A stretch of DNA of 64,000 bases from Hemibagrus wyckioides (GCF_019097595.1 NC_080715.1:24382073-24446072), one strand, 5' to 3'; numbered from the stretch's first letter, positions 1 to 12,400 are shown. The notes: generated from the sequence alone by a model not told the origin. Made by a program: numbers and translations.

Positions 1-1376
1 CAGAATACATTCACTTTCTATCACACTGAACATCAACTACACACTATTCGTGATTGTTTCAACCTAAATGTAATTGCAGATACAAGCCTTAATCTGTGCT
101 GAGGCTTCCTGGTTTCTCACAGAATTTCCTTTTGGGTAATTAAATAAGTGAAATGTCTCACAGAACCAGAACACACACCATCTGGATGGGTTATTTACTG
201 GCTGCATGTCTGAGCTGCATGTGTTCACTCATACTGCACACCACCTTCAGATGAACTCAGAGGAATATTCTCCTCCCTCGTTTTCCCTTTTCTTTTGCTC
301 TGTGCTAAGAATTAGTTCAGCTTTGCAAAATTCTAAGCAAAAAAAAAACAACTCATCACGCTCCAGTAACTTCTAAACACATCTATTCTAACTCTTTATT
401 ACAAATTTTTATTTTATTTACAAAAATTTACAGAGTTGCTCACGCATATCCTTAAGATGCGTATCAGTGTTAACAGTATTCATATGTTAAGCGTGCACAG
501 TTCACACTGCTATTTCCCATGTTTTCTACACTAACACCTCTGATCTGTCAGCATATTCTTTTCATGTACATTACATGGCTGGCAGCTTAGAGATAAAGGC
601 TAAAAACCTGCCCACAGCAGAACACGGAGTCATCAAAAACATTCAGTCCAGCACCTGAGATTATAATAATGAAAAAAAGACCTTTTTTGTCTGAGACTAT
701 ACACTATAAGCAGCTATAATAAACAGAGTTTGTGCAGGAAATAAAAAACACAATGAAAACTGATGATAATTTTTTTGAAATAGAAAAGTGTGCATACCTA
801 CTTTCTTTTTCCTCTTCAATGTGTGAGTCTCCATAGCAAAACCATTGTCAATTGTGAGGGAGTAACAGAGCTTTTCCAAGCCTGACAGCCACTGCCTTGT
901 CCCTATTTATACGCGCTATTCTCCGAGATAACATTGTTAGTAAAAGCTGACAGTCCGCCCCAACTTTCTCAAATAAATTTATTTGCCTGAGATTCTTCAG
1001 TCTTAACCAGACCTTTAGAAGATAAGTGCAGTTACAAGAGCCTAGTGTGTGTCCATTTCTCGGTATGTAAAATAAAATATTCAAGAAATGAAATATTTAC
1101 ACTCACACATTTAATCAAGTGGGAACAAATGCCAAATGTCAAATATTTCATTCAGTTTCATTCGCTGCAGGAACAGATGCTTGTTGAATTTTGTTTTTTG
1201 CTGGCTATTTGCAAATGTAATATAAATATATATGCCATATAATAATATGCCATATGCCATATAATAATCCATATACTGCAGTACAGAACAATAATGATGG
1301 GAAAATGTACACTCTTAGAAAAAAAAGAGTAATTTGGGTTCTATTTAGAATATATATTTCTGTTAAAGGGTCTATT
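1..1376. other. AT-rich unique DNA, no gene seen
   Basis: The stretch is AT-rich with scattered short A and T runs. The short open frames on both strands show no family motif, no repeated domain and no convincing splice-site context. I see no repeat copy that matches another part of the window. Confidence 0.6.
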
Positions 1377-1378
1377 TT

Positions 1379-1443
<65 letters not shown>
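1377..1443. repeat. (ATT)n microsatellite
   Basis: A nearly pure AAT/ATT array turns direction at its left end (AAT units then ATT units). It begins a 270-base AT-only landscape shared with the next array. Confidence 0.95.
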
Positions 1444-1447
<4 letters not shown>

Positions 1448-1576
1448 TCTAAGAATTTACTCAACAAGTTTTAAAAAATCAATTCAAAAAAACAATTAAT
1501 AAAAATAAACCTTAACAACAACAATAATAATAAACAATAATAATAAAATAATACTTAAAAGTTTATTTTACTTAAA

Positions 1577-1631
<55 letters not shown>

Positions 1632-1637
1632 TTATTA
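1577..1637. repeat. (ATT)n microsatellite
   Basis: A second ATT array with one T-rich interruption lies about 130 bases after the first. The spacer is also built of AAT- and AAC-like words. Confidence 0.95.
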
Positions 1638-3118
1638 AAGATAAGAATTAAAATAATAAAAAAAAACACAGATTATTAGACACTTTGTCTATACATTCAT
1701 CATCTAGTGTCTCTACTCAGGAATTTAACAGTAGCATGAAGCCCTTCTAATGTCACAACAGTGAATATCACAGCAAATGATCTCAATTTCCCAGGCTTCA
1801 AGAGGCGCAAGGGAGAATAAAAGCTCTTATTTACATAGATGTGACATACTCTCTGGCAGCTCACTTACTTTCAAAGATGAAAAGAAAGTGCAGATGAAAG
1901 AAGAGAAGAAGAAAAGTCAACAAAAGTCCACCAAGAGCCAGCACAGATTACCAGACTTATTTTCCTGTAAGTGTTGCTCTGTTAAGGAAGACTAAATGCT
2001 AGTCAGCGAGATGCCTAGAAACTTCCTAACCAAAAACCTCACTCAAAGCTCACATTAAACATTTTGCTGAGTTTTACCATCAGAACTTCATTAACCATTA
2101 CAGCAATAGCAATTTGGAGGATTTGCTTTTTTTACTGCTCCGTTTGCTTAAATTAAATTATATGACAGCACTAAGGTCATGAACAGAGGCTTCTAATTAA
2201 ATCGGTGTAATGAATTTGTCCGGTGTTTATTTTAGGGGCAAATCTTCAGGGTTTAATCAACCTTGCTGAAATGTCAGTAATGTCCATCCTAACCTCCAGA
2301 CACACATAGAGCTCTTATGCCCTTGTTGTAAAAAATAAATACCGCACATTTATAGCAATTCTTTTACATCACCCCCCTTTTATCTTTATAAATCTTTCAT
2401 CATGTACCTACTAACTAATTATATGTAATAGGTCAAATAGTTATATAATAGTCATATAATAATAGATATAAGGACATTTAAGGCCAATACAGTACAGTAA
2501 TACACGACACAGCTATACAATTAGTTTTAAGTTTAGATTCTGAGAAAATTTTGCGTACTTTTTATTAAACACAATACAATTTAATGTAGTCTCTTTTTGT
2601 ATAATATCTAAACGATGATGAGACTTCCCAGGCTTTAAGACAAACTCTCCAAAGATTTCTAAACATTTTTTTTGCATTTTAAAAGGCAAAAAAACCCTGT
2701 TTAGACATCAGTCAGATCCTCCATGGTCCCAGCTCTCATGTAAATGCAGCACCTGATTGTTGTCTGTGGCTGAGAGTTAAATGAAACTAAAAGAGGCTCT
2801 TGTTGATCAATAAGCACCAGCAAATTGGACTGGAGGGCTTTGCCATTTCACCTGACCTTTAAATATCAACAAGAAGTCTTATTACACAAGTGAACATGGC
2901 AAATGTGGCTTAATGGGAGCTAATGAACGAAGCATCTTTGCTAAGTGTCGCTGAGCAGACACCACTAGAGAAAAAAAATGAAAAGAAAAAGAAATGATGG
3001 CAAGTTGTTTACAACATAAAACAAAAACAACAATGATTTATAAGAAATATTCAAAATACAGTCTTTTCCCCTCCTCCTCCTACTTATGAGTAAATTCTGG
3101 TTTATCTTTATGTCACAG
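1638..3118. other. Unique AT-rich DNA, nothing recognised
   Basis: No coding pattern, tandem array or recognised transposon is visible. The frame at 1777-1995 on the plus strand is lysine-rich because of an A-rich tract and shows no domain. Confidence 0.55.
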
Positions 3119-3195
3119 ACGTAAGATTTTCACTTCTCACTATATTGTGTATGGTTGTGTACGTGACAAATAAAACTTGAATTGAATTTGAAATA
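3119..3195 (+). mobile_element. LINE 3' end fragment (L2/CR1-like tail)
   Basis: The words 'GTGTACGTGACAAATAAAAC' followed by repeated TTGAATT units are the usual 3' end of teleost L2/CR1-type LINEs. Only the tail is present, as expected for a 5'-truncated copy. The assignment to a clade rests on memory of the consensus. Confidence 0.55.
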
Positions 3196-3524
3196 CAGTG
3201 TGAGATTAATTCTGCACATTAAAAAGAGTTGAACTGCTTGTAATTTGTTAACTGTAGCCACACTGTGGTTTAGTGCCTTTGGTTATAAATGGCTCTTGCA
3301 AATAAGTGTCACATAAAAATGTAACAGTAAAATAACTTCACACCACAAGTTCTGTTGAATTCTTTCTGCTTCTGCACTTCTGCAAGCCAAACAGTGGCCA
3401 CTGTCCTGCTACAAAAAAATATATCACAAAAACACACTTACAACAATCACAAGCTGTCTACTATACATGCAAAAAAAATGCACTGGCTTAGAAGTTAGTG
3501 CTTCAGGGGTTTCGTCTGAGTACC

Positions 3525-3665
3525 AGTCCATAGACATATATTGTAGGCTGATTGGCATCTCTAAATTGTTGTGAGTTTGTGCCCTGCAATAGTTTGACAC
3601 CTTGCCCAAGGTATTCCCCACCTTGTGTTCTTCGAGTCCTCTGGGATAAACTCCCTCTGTCCCTG
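3525..3665 (+). mobile_element. SINE fragment, family C (core and 3' part)
   Basis: The words 'GGCTGATTGGCATCTCTAAA', then a 'GTGCCCTGCAATAG' segment and 'GTCCTCTGGGATAAACTCC', follow the order of a common fish tRNA-derived SINE. The tRNA-like head is missing or too decayed to see. Related copies in this window lie at 3880, 36790, 45430, 49060 and 59700. Confidence 0.6.
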
Positions 3666-3879
3666 TATATCAGTTTTATCAGTTCAGAAAATTGTTTGAA
3701 AATATAAGTTTTGTCGCTGCTCTCACAGTTTAATCCAGGATTATATCCTGCATCATCTGAAGAAAGAATTATCACATACATTTTCTAGACAAGCCCCAAT
3801 CCTGTGAGATGCACAGGAAGTCAGGATTCACTTTAAGGAAGAGACAGACCGACAGACTTTGCAATGGAAAAGCAGTTGT

Positions 3880-4172
3880 GGGTTGCTGGCTTTGCTTCAA
3901 GGTTTGATCCTGAGCTTGGGTTAGCATGTACTGTATGTTGAATTCCGTATGTTCTTCCTGTGTAGGTCTCCTCAGGGTTATCCTCAGGGTTCTCTTCCAA
4001 CTCCCAGACACATCCCAGTAGCTGGACTGTCTGTGTTAACTTGACCATGTAGACAGGTGTGTGAATGTGTATGTACATGTTACCCAATGACAAACTGAGT
4101 GTAATAACACACCCAGTGTTCCCAGACACAAGCAACCCTGACCAGGATAAAGTGCTTACTGAAGATGGTATA
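3880..4172 (+). mobile_element. SINE copy, family C, decayed
   Basis: A B-box-like 'GGTTTGATCCTGAG' near the left end is followed by a body with 'CACCCAGTGTTCCCAGACAC' and the tail 'CCCTGACCAGGATAAAG'. The same tail occurs at 59840-59880, and shorter forms occur at 8668 and 16731. The copy is strongly diverged, so the boundaries are approximate. Confidence 0.6.
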
Positions 4173-5372
4173 GTGATGATAATAATAAGTGATAGTCTAA
4201 TTCTCATCTCCCAGCTGTGCAAATGATTGTGAATCACAGTTGTGCAATGCACACCCTTAAAAAATGTCAGCTCACTGATCCTCTGAAGTGTTGTTCCACT
4301 GTAAAAAGCCTCCCTGCTGGTTCACCTCCAGCTAAAGTGACCAATATGCCCCCAGCTCGCTGCACAGTCACAACACAAGCAGGAAGAGCAGTGCTCTATG
4401 ACAAGAGTAAAGAGCACCACATATTACAATCCATTACCCACAGCATGGTGCCTGAGTGTGTGAGCGTGCGACAGAGTGAGAGAGCGAGAGAGTTTTTTGA
4501 CTATGAACTTAATTCCCCAGCAGCCCAGGAGACTGAAAGCATTTTGGAATTCAGCCCACGTCTCTCCGTCCTTTGATCCGGTTTTAAGTATGCAGCATCT
4601 GAAAGTGTCCCGTCAGCAACAGAGCAAAAAGAGAAGCCCTGTATGGAGCCTGTGAATATCAAGTAGCTGACTCTTCCTTCTCGTCCTCCTCCTCCTGGAA
4701 AGCCCCTGTCTCCCCTGTGTGTGCGAGAGATAGACTAAAGGAGACTCTAATCACGGAGTGGATGCCCAGGAGACGTGAAGCACTCTCGCTTGGACAAAAA
4801 GAGAAATCAGTTCATGTTAGTTTGATTCAGGTGACAAGGCTTCTTGAGACTATGATCACAGCCATCTGATCAATCAGATCAGAAAGCTAGGGTTATTTTG
4901 CACCTCTGCGGGGTTTAAGACAAAAAATATGGTGCCTAGATGATCAAAGACAAGAGCAGAGTTGTCAAGAAATCATGTGATGTAATGAGGGAGTAAATAA
5001 TTATGCAAAACCATGAAACAGAATCCTTAAACTTCATGCAGCCAGCCATCCAGATGCCCATTTCCTGACACTAAAATGATGCAGCAGAACACATTTTTAT
5101 CTTCGCTGCTGTCTGTTTCCAAACCTCATTCCAATTAGTCCACAAATGAGCAGGAGATGCAGAGATAAGCATACACACAGAAAATCAAACCTCTAGGTTT
5201 TTCTATTGGATTATATGCCACTGTGTGCACGTACAGCCTGCTTCCTGTACCAACTTTAATCAAATAGAGCCGAGTGAAATAAATGCTGCAGGGGAGCACA
5301 GAGCTGCAGGACTCACATATCAACTCACATAAACACACAAACACATACACATTAAATCTACGCTAAAGCTAG

Positions 5373-5376
<4 letters not shown>
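4173..5376. other. Unique DNA, no gene recognised
   Basis: The part 4250-4800 is less AT-rich than its surroundings and holds a 119-codon plus-strand frame (4217-4576). That frame has no recognisable domain and ends in a serine-rich chance-like sequence. I do not call it a gene. Confidence 0.5.
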
Positions 5377-5413
<37 letters not shown>

Positions 5414-5443
5414 GACAGAGAGAGACAGAGAGAGAGAGAGAGA
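5377..5443. repeat. (GA)n microsatellite with GACA interruptions
   Basis: An AG array is interrupted three times by a single C, giving AGAGAC units. Confidence 0.95.
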
Positions 5444-6775
5444 AGCATAGGGAGCTACAGACCGAGATAAGGCCGATTCCCATTAGGTCCTGCCTTTTAA
5501 TGCTAATACCACCCAAAAGCTGCTTAGTTTAATGCACGATCCTAAGCTGTTGGACTGAATTGCATTAAATAGAGACCTTTTTCAGGTCTGCTTATTCCAG
5601 AAGCTTTATAAAATTATTACTTGCAGCCTGTTGCAGCCTGTTCTATTTGTGTCACAGTATGTTCAGTTTAAGACAAAGTTTCCCTCTCTCTCTCTCTCTC
5701 TCTCTCAGTCCCCTGCAGGTATAATCTTAAGCATAACTGGAATGAACATTCACTGCTAAATATTTCCAGGCATGACGTTCAGACTGAACAACAAAAAAAG
5801 GAATAAAATAAATAGGCATAATGGAAACATCCTGAAGAGTGTGATGAGTGGAGATTTCGAGGAGGCATGACTGAGCTAATGAGATGACGATGACAGAACT
5901 GATTACAGCTGACCCCATTAACTCTGAGCAAGCTTTGACCAGTCACTTCCCATTGGGCTTTGGTGAAGAGACTTCTCAGAAAAGAAAAAGACGACAGTGG
6001 TATGAGGCAGTCGTACTGCCTGCATTTAAAATTTAACAGAACCTCAATATTAAGTCCTCAAGAGCGGAGCAAATACATATCTAGTAGAAGTCTCCATCAC
6101 TCTAGAAAGCGATCTCAGCACTTAAGGCATGAGTCAATATTGACTTAATAATAAAATTGAAGATCAGACCGTTTACATAATATAAACAGACGGGCAGATG
6201 AAAAGGGACAGAGAAATGAGTAGAGAGAGGATCAGGGGATCAAGCTGGAGAGTAATGCATGACCTTTTTTTTAATAATATTTATTTATAATCACAGTGAA
6301 GGAAAATTTTTAATCTGTAAGCTGTGGATTAATTTTCTATAACTTCACAACTGTGATGTTAGTTTTGAACAGAACACTGTAATTCAATTAAATTCATATT
6401 TTGAACTGTTATTATTCATATACTAACAAATGATTCATAGGAACTTGAAGAATAAACACTTTACACAATCTAAGGCCAATGATAAACGGATTTAAACCAA
6501 TGTGTTGTTTAACAACGTATAACCACTGACATGGTGAGGTTTTCTGTTAGGAAATGTTTTTATAAATCATTTACTGAAGGAGTTTTAGTCGTAGTGGCAT
6601 GAAAAGCCTTATTAACTTCAATAGTGAGATAAAAAAAAAAAGAGAGAGAAAACAACTCACTGCTGTAATGTAAGTGATAATTGGAAGTAATGATAAGAAA
6701 CCTGACAGATGTTACAGTAATAAATGTGAGAGAGATTCTGCTGAAGTTTCCTAGTACTACAAAATAGCATTTTGA
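5444..6775. other. Mostly unique DNA with one (TC)n array
   Basis: A short TC array lies at 5684-5706. The block 5460-5580 is of mixed complexity with several TAAT words and could be a conserved non-coding element, but this is only a guess. The rest is AT-rich with no gene seen. Confidence 0.5.
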
Positions 6776-6813
6776 ATGGATGGAAGGAAGGAAGGAAGGA
6801 AGGAAGGAAGGAA

Positions 6814-6875
<62 letters not shown>

Positions 6876-6890
6876 GGGAGGGAGTAATGA

Positions 6891-6978
<88 letters not shown>

Positions 6979-7007
6979 GGGAGGGAGGGAGGGGAGGGAG
7001 TAACAAA

Positions 7008-7073
<66 letters not shown>

Positions 7074-7088
7074 GGGAGGGAGTAATGA

Positions 7089-7160
<72 letters not shown>

Positions 7161-7185
7161 GGGAGGGAGGGGAGGGAGTAACAAA

Positions 7186-7247
<62 letters not shown>

Positions 7248-7268
7248 GGTAGGGGAGGGAGTAACAAA

Positions 7269-7346
<78 letters not shown>

Positions 7347-7371
7347 GGGAGTGGAGGGAGGGAGTAACAAA

Positions 7372-7461
<90 letters not shown>

Positions 7462-7465
7462 GAAA
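6776..7465. repeat. GGAA/GAAA array with higher-order period
   Basis: The array begins with GGAA units (about 6776-6826) and continues as GAAA units. Six G-rich spacers interrupt it, starting near 6874, 6977, 7072, 7159, 7246 and 7345. The spacers carry GGGA runs and then either AGTAATGA or AGTAACAAAGGA. Their spacing (103, 95, 87, 87, 99 bases) shows that blocks of GAAA plus spacer were amplified as units. The long open frames on both strands here (Lys/Glu/Arg or Phe/Leu/Ser repeats) are products of the repeat, not genes. Confidence 0.95.
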
Positions 7466-8667
7466 ATACTTACAGATGACAGCTTCCTGCCACATCACAT
7501 ATTCTCTACTTCTACTTCCTGCCACATATAGAGCACAGTCCCACTAAGCTGCAGCAGAATGAAGAATGGAAAAGTGAGGCATTGAAAAGAGGCTCAGCTG
7601 AAAGTTGAAACATGACACTATTAACATCCATCTGAAGTGACTGCCTTATCTTTTACAGCAGCATGAACCATAATTTAGTTCAAAGCAGCATTTTACCAAC
7701 TCTTATCCAATCATATGACTCAAACCTTACTGAATGTCACTTCCTCATGCAGAAACACAGCACAGACTCCAAACAGAGCTCAATGCCAAACACTGGAAAG
7801 TTCTTGCTTGGCCAAATCAATCATCCAAACTCAAACAAATAAAGACAAAAGAGTCAGCAAAGCAGCAGAGTATCTTGTGATGTCTGGGGGTCACAGAGTT
7901 CAGGCAGTCAATAATGGTAAATGATCTGGAACCGAACACTAAATACACCCCATAATGCAACATTACAGTAATCTGTATTTATGTTTTTCTGAAATGAAAC
8001 ACTGCTCAGTGTTGGTCCAAGGCTGTCAGAGAGATTGAGAGAGTTCAGAGACGCCAGCACCAGAAATGGATCCAATTTATCAGCAATATAAACACATTAC
8101 AGGGCAAGCCAGCAAACAAGTACCATGCAGCTGTAGTGTTTATTTCAAGAGCCAGAGCTAGCACTCATGTCAACTCAGGAAATGAAAAAAATCCCAGCCT
8201 AAAGATGGTCACTCTCTGAACCCACATGATTTTCATTACTAAAAGCATCTAACACCAAGCCACCACAATCATCCAGACCCAACATCTGTTTAACTCAATG
8301 CCACTTTCTGCGGCTGTATCTGTTCAGTAGTCCAGATAGTATTCTTAATCTGATTCAGCATTCACATTTATATCCGTGCTGGACATGGCCTAAAGAGCTA
8401 ACAGGAACTCTGGTAAACACTAGAAAATTTCCCAGAGGTAAAAATGGCATTGTGTGAATGCAGGCTCTGACATTTCCTCAACTTCAGCGATCTCTCAAGG
8501 TCATAAGTGGCAAAAATGTGTGCAGGACTGTTTTCTTTTAATCCCACACACCCACACACAGTACCTGCCTGTGATATTCCTATCTTGGCCAGGATCTCAG
8601 CTTTTTTCCTGATAAAATAAAGGTTCAATTCTAACAAATTTAGTTGGTTCTATTTCCAAAAAACAGG
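7466..8667. other. Unique DNA, nothing recognised
   Basis: The direct neighbours of the GAAA array share a short duplicated phrase, 'CTTCCTGCCACAT', at about 7484 and 7516. No coding or transposon signal is seen. Confidence 0.5.
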
Positions 8668-8705
8668 TCCCTGACCAGGCAGTTACTAAGGCTGAATGAA
8701 TGAAC
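8668..8705 (+). mobile_element. SINE family C tail fragment
   Basis: The words 'CCCTGACCAGGCAGTTACTA' followed by GAATGAATGAA match the tail at 16731-16765 and the tails of the longer copies. The rest of the element is not recognisable. Confidence 0.45.
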
Positions 8706-9039
8706 ACTAACTGTAAATACATTTTAATTAGTGTGGTCTCACAAGCTTGGTCACACAAATGATCTGGAATCCAAATAAAATTGTAGGATCCTATTTGTGT
8801 TAGAATTAATAACACTTTAAAGCAAATTTACTCATATTCGGTTATATCTCTTACTTATTATACAAAAATGGGCCTCACAATCAAGTGTGACGGTTGCACA
8901 TACACAGACTAGTTAAACTAAAATTATTGTAAGAGGCTAGTTCACCCCATTGCTAATCATTTATAATAAAGAAAATGAGTCCTGGGGGAATCTCAGTGTC
9001 AGTAGTTACTGGGACAGTTCCTTGACAGACCCAATTTAT

Positions 9040-9480
9040 TATTGTGTTATTCCTATGAGGGCGGTGTCATGCCTTTTCTTAATGTATTTTCCCACTTTCT
9101 CATCTGTCCCCTGTTTTCCCTTAATGTGCTGCTCTATATATGTTTGTCCTGCTGTCTTGGTCAGTGTCAGTCATTATATTTATATATGTGTACGATATAA
9201 TGGTGTATATGTGCCGTAAGGCCGGACGTCATGTTATCTAGGTTTTTTATGGCATAGTCAGGTTTTGCTGAGGTTATCTCAACAAGTTTCCATGTCATAG
9301 TTAAGGTTTATTTTGGTTACCTTAAATATACAGTAGTTGTGTTAGTACTGAGTCCCTGTGTTTGGGTCTGATCAGCTACTGCGGCTGATCAAGCAGACGG
9401 CGGAGATCCGGATTTAATCCCCGCCATCGGCAACGTCCATCCCTGTTCGTTACCACTCAGTATAATATAAGCTTCTACAT
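9040..9480. other. Unclassified block, possible retroelement 3' region
   Basis: The block has a run of short direct-repeat-like phrases (for example 'TCATGTTATCTAGGTTTT' then 'TCATAGTTAAGGTTTATTTT') and ends in a CpG-bearing, hairpin-forming segment at 9367-9430. TGATCAGC at 9369-9376 pairs with GCTGATCA at 9384-9391, and GGCGG at 9399-9403 pairs with CCGCC at 9421-9425. The style resembles 3' untranslated regions of fish retroelements, but I cannot name a family. Confidence 0.3.
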
Positions 9481-9532
9481 CTTGTTTTTACAAAAGAACC
9501 ACTGGCATTTGTAAGTGTGACAATGTAATAAT

Positions 9533-9583
9533 AATTATTATTATTATTATTATTATCATTATTATTATTATTATTATTATTAT
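9533..9583. repeat. (ATT)n microsatellite
   Basis: An ATT array with a single C interruption. Confidence 0.95.
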
Positions 9584-9620
9584 AAATGTATTTATTGAGA
9601 AACTGCATGTTTTATTTGAG

Positions 9621-9622
9621 AA

Positions 9623-9681
<59 letters not shown>

Positions 9682-9682
9682 A
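9621..9682. repeat. (AAAT)n microsatellite
   Basis: A pure AAAT array of about 15 units lies 38 bases after the ATT array. Confidence 0.95.
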
Positions 9683-11110
9683 GTTAAAAGTAGGTCATTT
9701 AATCCAAATGTTTTATTTATCTTTAAAAAATCCAGGGTCTGTTATGTCCTCAGGTAATCTAGGAGACTGTTCCACAGGTGAGTTCCTGCAGAACAGTAGA
9801 CTCAATCCCCCATTGTGCATAGTTTCTGGTCCTGGGGGTGCGAAGGAAGAAGCTATTGTTGGATGGTAGGTTGTGGGTGGAGGTCATGGATGCATTGCTG
9901 GATCAAGAGAAGGAGTGTATATATATCTCATCCTACAGGAAATCTGTAACCAGTGAATGATATCTTTATAAATATTACTGATAGATGGATTCTGTGAGAA
10001 AAAAAAATGACAAAAAATAATTGGTGTTTGGTGGATTAGTGTAGAGAGGGAAAAAAATAATGAGGAGACACAATTGATGGAGAAAAAGCAAAACATACCA
10101 CCCAGTGAGACATTTATTCATGTGTCAAGTTACTCTTTTATTCATAGTTTAAACAAAGTGTTCAGTCATGTAACTCTCTCAACACCGTCACCCCCAATTT
10201 CCATTCCTTACTGCAGGATGTGAATATGAAAAGCACCGCAAATCTGCATCATACAATACTTCTGCATATTTAACACTGAGATACTTTCCAAAGCAACGAA
10301 CAACAGAGCTCAGGCTGTAAATACAACATCTGCAGAAAAATGACTGAAGAAAACTATTTATGTACATAATTGTGCTACTGCCAACCCGTCATGCTTAAAC
10401 ACACATAAGCACTGTATTTTTAATAAATGTAGACACTCTTAATGTGCAGATTTAATGCAGTCATAAACTCTGTACTGGATAAAAGCGTTACTATAGGGTC
10501 ACTTCAGAAATTGCATAAAGGGTTTAAATCAGTGGTTTTTATCAGATATAATCAGCAGCTCAGAGATGACAATGATTTGGCACTATTATGGTCTGTTTGG
10601 TGCTGGATTAGTGCAGCAGTGCACCATTTCCCTCTCCTGTGTTTTCACATAATGACTGCAAAAGCTTCAGCATCAAAGCTGTTCTTCTCAGTGTTAACAG
10701 ATCCACTGTGCACTGCAGTACCAGTGATTTCTTCTAACCCTAGTACATATTATTATGGGCCATCAAAAACACTGAAAATCATTATATATAACTTTTTCAT
10801 GTATTTATTTATTAATATCAGGAACCGATTATATAAGACACTATAACATAGTAAACATAATCATAGTTTTTGTTCCTGCAGTATTTCAGCAGTGTTGTTC
10901 CACTTTCATAAAATACCCTCCCTTCTTCAGCCAGTCTTTGCTCACGTAGAAAGAAGAAAAGACATGGTGCCAATTACAGGCTGAGAATGAACCATTTAAA
11001 TCCCTTTTGCAATCTCTATATTTGAGCACTTGGGCACTTTATGCTGTTGGCTAGCATTTGGTCAAGTGCACTCATCGTTCACGTCTATTGTGCTGCTGTA
11101 CCGCAATACA
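9683..11110. other. Unique DNA, no gene seen
   Basis: The plus-strand frame at 10442-10846 (134 codons) has no recognised domain and ends in AT-rich DNA. I treat it as a chance frame. No repeat family shared with other parts of the window is visible. Confidence 0.5.
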
Positions 11111-11126
11111 GCCACAAGGGGGAGAT
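11111..11126 (+). promoter_or_regulatory. CTCF-like motif
   Basis: 'GCCACAAGGGGGAGAT' agrees with the core CCACNAGGGGG of the vertebrate CTCF site. The next positions are less good (GAGAT rather than GCGC). A single word match in 64 kb is weak evidence, and occupancy cannot be judged from sequence. Confidence 0.3.
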
Positions 11127-11298
11127 CAAGAACACAGCTGACTAAAGGACCAGTGCTCAAAAATACACACTAGCAACCTATACACTGCAAAACAGCACCT
11201 AATGGCTATGTCTGTTTCTTTTTTCCTGTCAGAGTGAGGGATGAAACGCGGCAACAAACATTATATTACCAGGTCCAAGCCAAAAACATTACAGCCAA

Positions 11299-11323
11299 TA
11301 TATATATATATATATATATATAT
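11299..11323. repeat. (TA)n microsatellite
   Basis: A pure TA array of about 12 units. Confidence 0.95.
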
Positions 11324-11608
11324 TACAGGGCCACAAATTGAGCATCCAGTGAAACAAGTGAACAGCATGTTCCAACAGTTTAGCTGATGAGATATTGTGT
11401 TTGTCCTTGTGCTTATATAGTCAAAAGGCTTGATGAAGGGTTTATGTGGTAAGATTTTGGGATGTGTGAATGACTAAAATTAAAGAAGGGAAAAAAAGAA
11501 AAGGAAAAAATAACCTGTCAGGCCCTGAAGAAATAGTGCCTGTATTTGTTAAGGGCAACAAAGATGCCATCAAGTGGCCACACCAGGCTATTTCAAGTTA
11601 TAAGCAGT

Positions 11609-11611
<3 letters not shown>

Positions 11612-11644
<33 letters not shown>
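11612..11644. repeat. (GA)n microsatellite
   Basis: A pure GA array of about 16 units. Confidence 0.95.
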
Positions 11645-11647
<3 letters not shown>

Positions 11648-12002
11648 AATTCATTTCATACAGTTCAATTAAAGCTATAGTGCAGAAAATAATATATAAT
11701 AGTACTGTACATACTATATAGAGACAAAATTCTATATAATCTGGTGTTCCTTGGTTGCTGTGAGTCACACTGACAATCCTGTAATAGTAGTTTTTTGTCC
11801 CCATGTGTCATGCGTCAGCTCAGATACATGAAATGTCATCACGCCCTAACTTTAAATAAAAACAGAAGTATGACTGCACAGATTCGGATTGACAGGAGCC
11901 TCAACCAACAGGGTGGGAGAGAGAGTGAGAAGGTGTGAGAGTGGAAACAAACAAGACTCTGTCACTTTATAACAGGTAAAATATTTATTTGTTCTTTAAA
12001 AT
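11645..12002. other. Unique DNA, nothing recognised
   Basis: A low-repeat stretch between the GA array and a Tc1 relic, with no coding signal. Confidence 0.5.
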
Positions 12003-12400
12003 ATATGTACATATGAATGTGATGGTCAGGTGTCCACAAACCTTTCTGTCTTCTCCAAACTGTTGCCACAAACTTTTAACAGGATTGCATAGAATGGCTT
12101 CATATGCTGTAGCTTTACAATTTCCCCTCACTGGAAGTAATATCCACAAAGCAAGCTCCATGTCTTCATGACTTCAAATGTGGAGTGGAAGAACTCAAGT
12201 GCCTTGCACCTGAACCTCAATGAACACCTTTGGGATAAACTGAAAAGCCGAATTTGCCCCAGCCACACTCCAAAATCTAGCCAGAAGACTGGATGTTATT
12301 CCAGCAAAAAAAAAAAAAAAAAAGCAGGACTAAATCTGGAACAGGATGTTCAAAGAGCTTATAAATATGATGATCAGTTGTCCAAAAAATTGTTCACATG
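12003..12400. mobile_element. Rearranged Tc1-like transposon relic
   Basis: Positions 12013-12036 read as an outward-facing Tc1-type 3' terminus ('GGTCAGGTGTCCACAAAC'). Positions 12045-12135 match minus-strand transposase sequence, parallel to 42195-42285 in the element at 41785-43033. From about 12175 the sequence turns to plus-strand transposase 3' coding: 'LNEHLWDKLKSR' is the decayed form of the DLNPIEHLWD block that carries the third catalytic residue. The piece ends at about 12370-12392 with a second copy of the terminus ('GATCAGTTGTCCAAAAAA'). Opposite coding strands and the same terminus at both ends mean an inversion or a join of two copies, not one intact element. A poly-A run at 12305-12323 lies inside. 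Confidence 0.7.

Noticed and set aside
1254..1499. 81-codon frame with an isoleucine run
   Set aside because: Translation of the ATT array.
3833..4252. 139-codon minus-strand frame
   Set aside because: It lies antisense to a decayed SINE and has no domain.
6560..7525. Open frames of 235-321 codons on both strands
   Set aside because: They read only Phe/Leu/Ser or Lys/Glu/Arg repeats from the GAAA array; no gene.
10442..10846. 134-codon plus-strand frame
   Set aside because: No domain, no codon pattern, and it ends in AT-rich text; likely chance.
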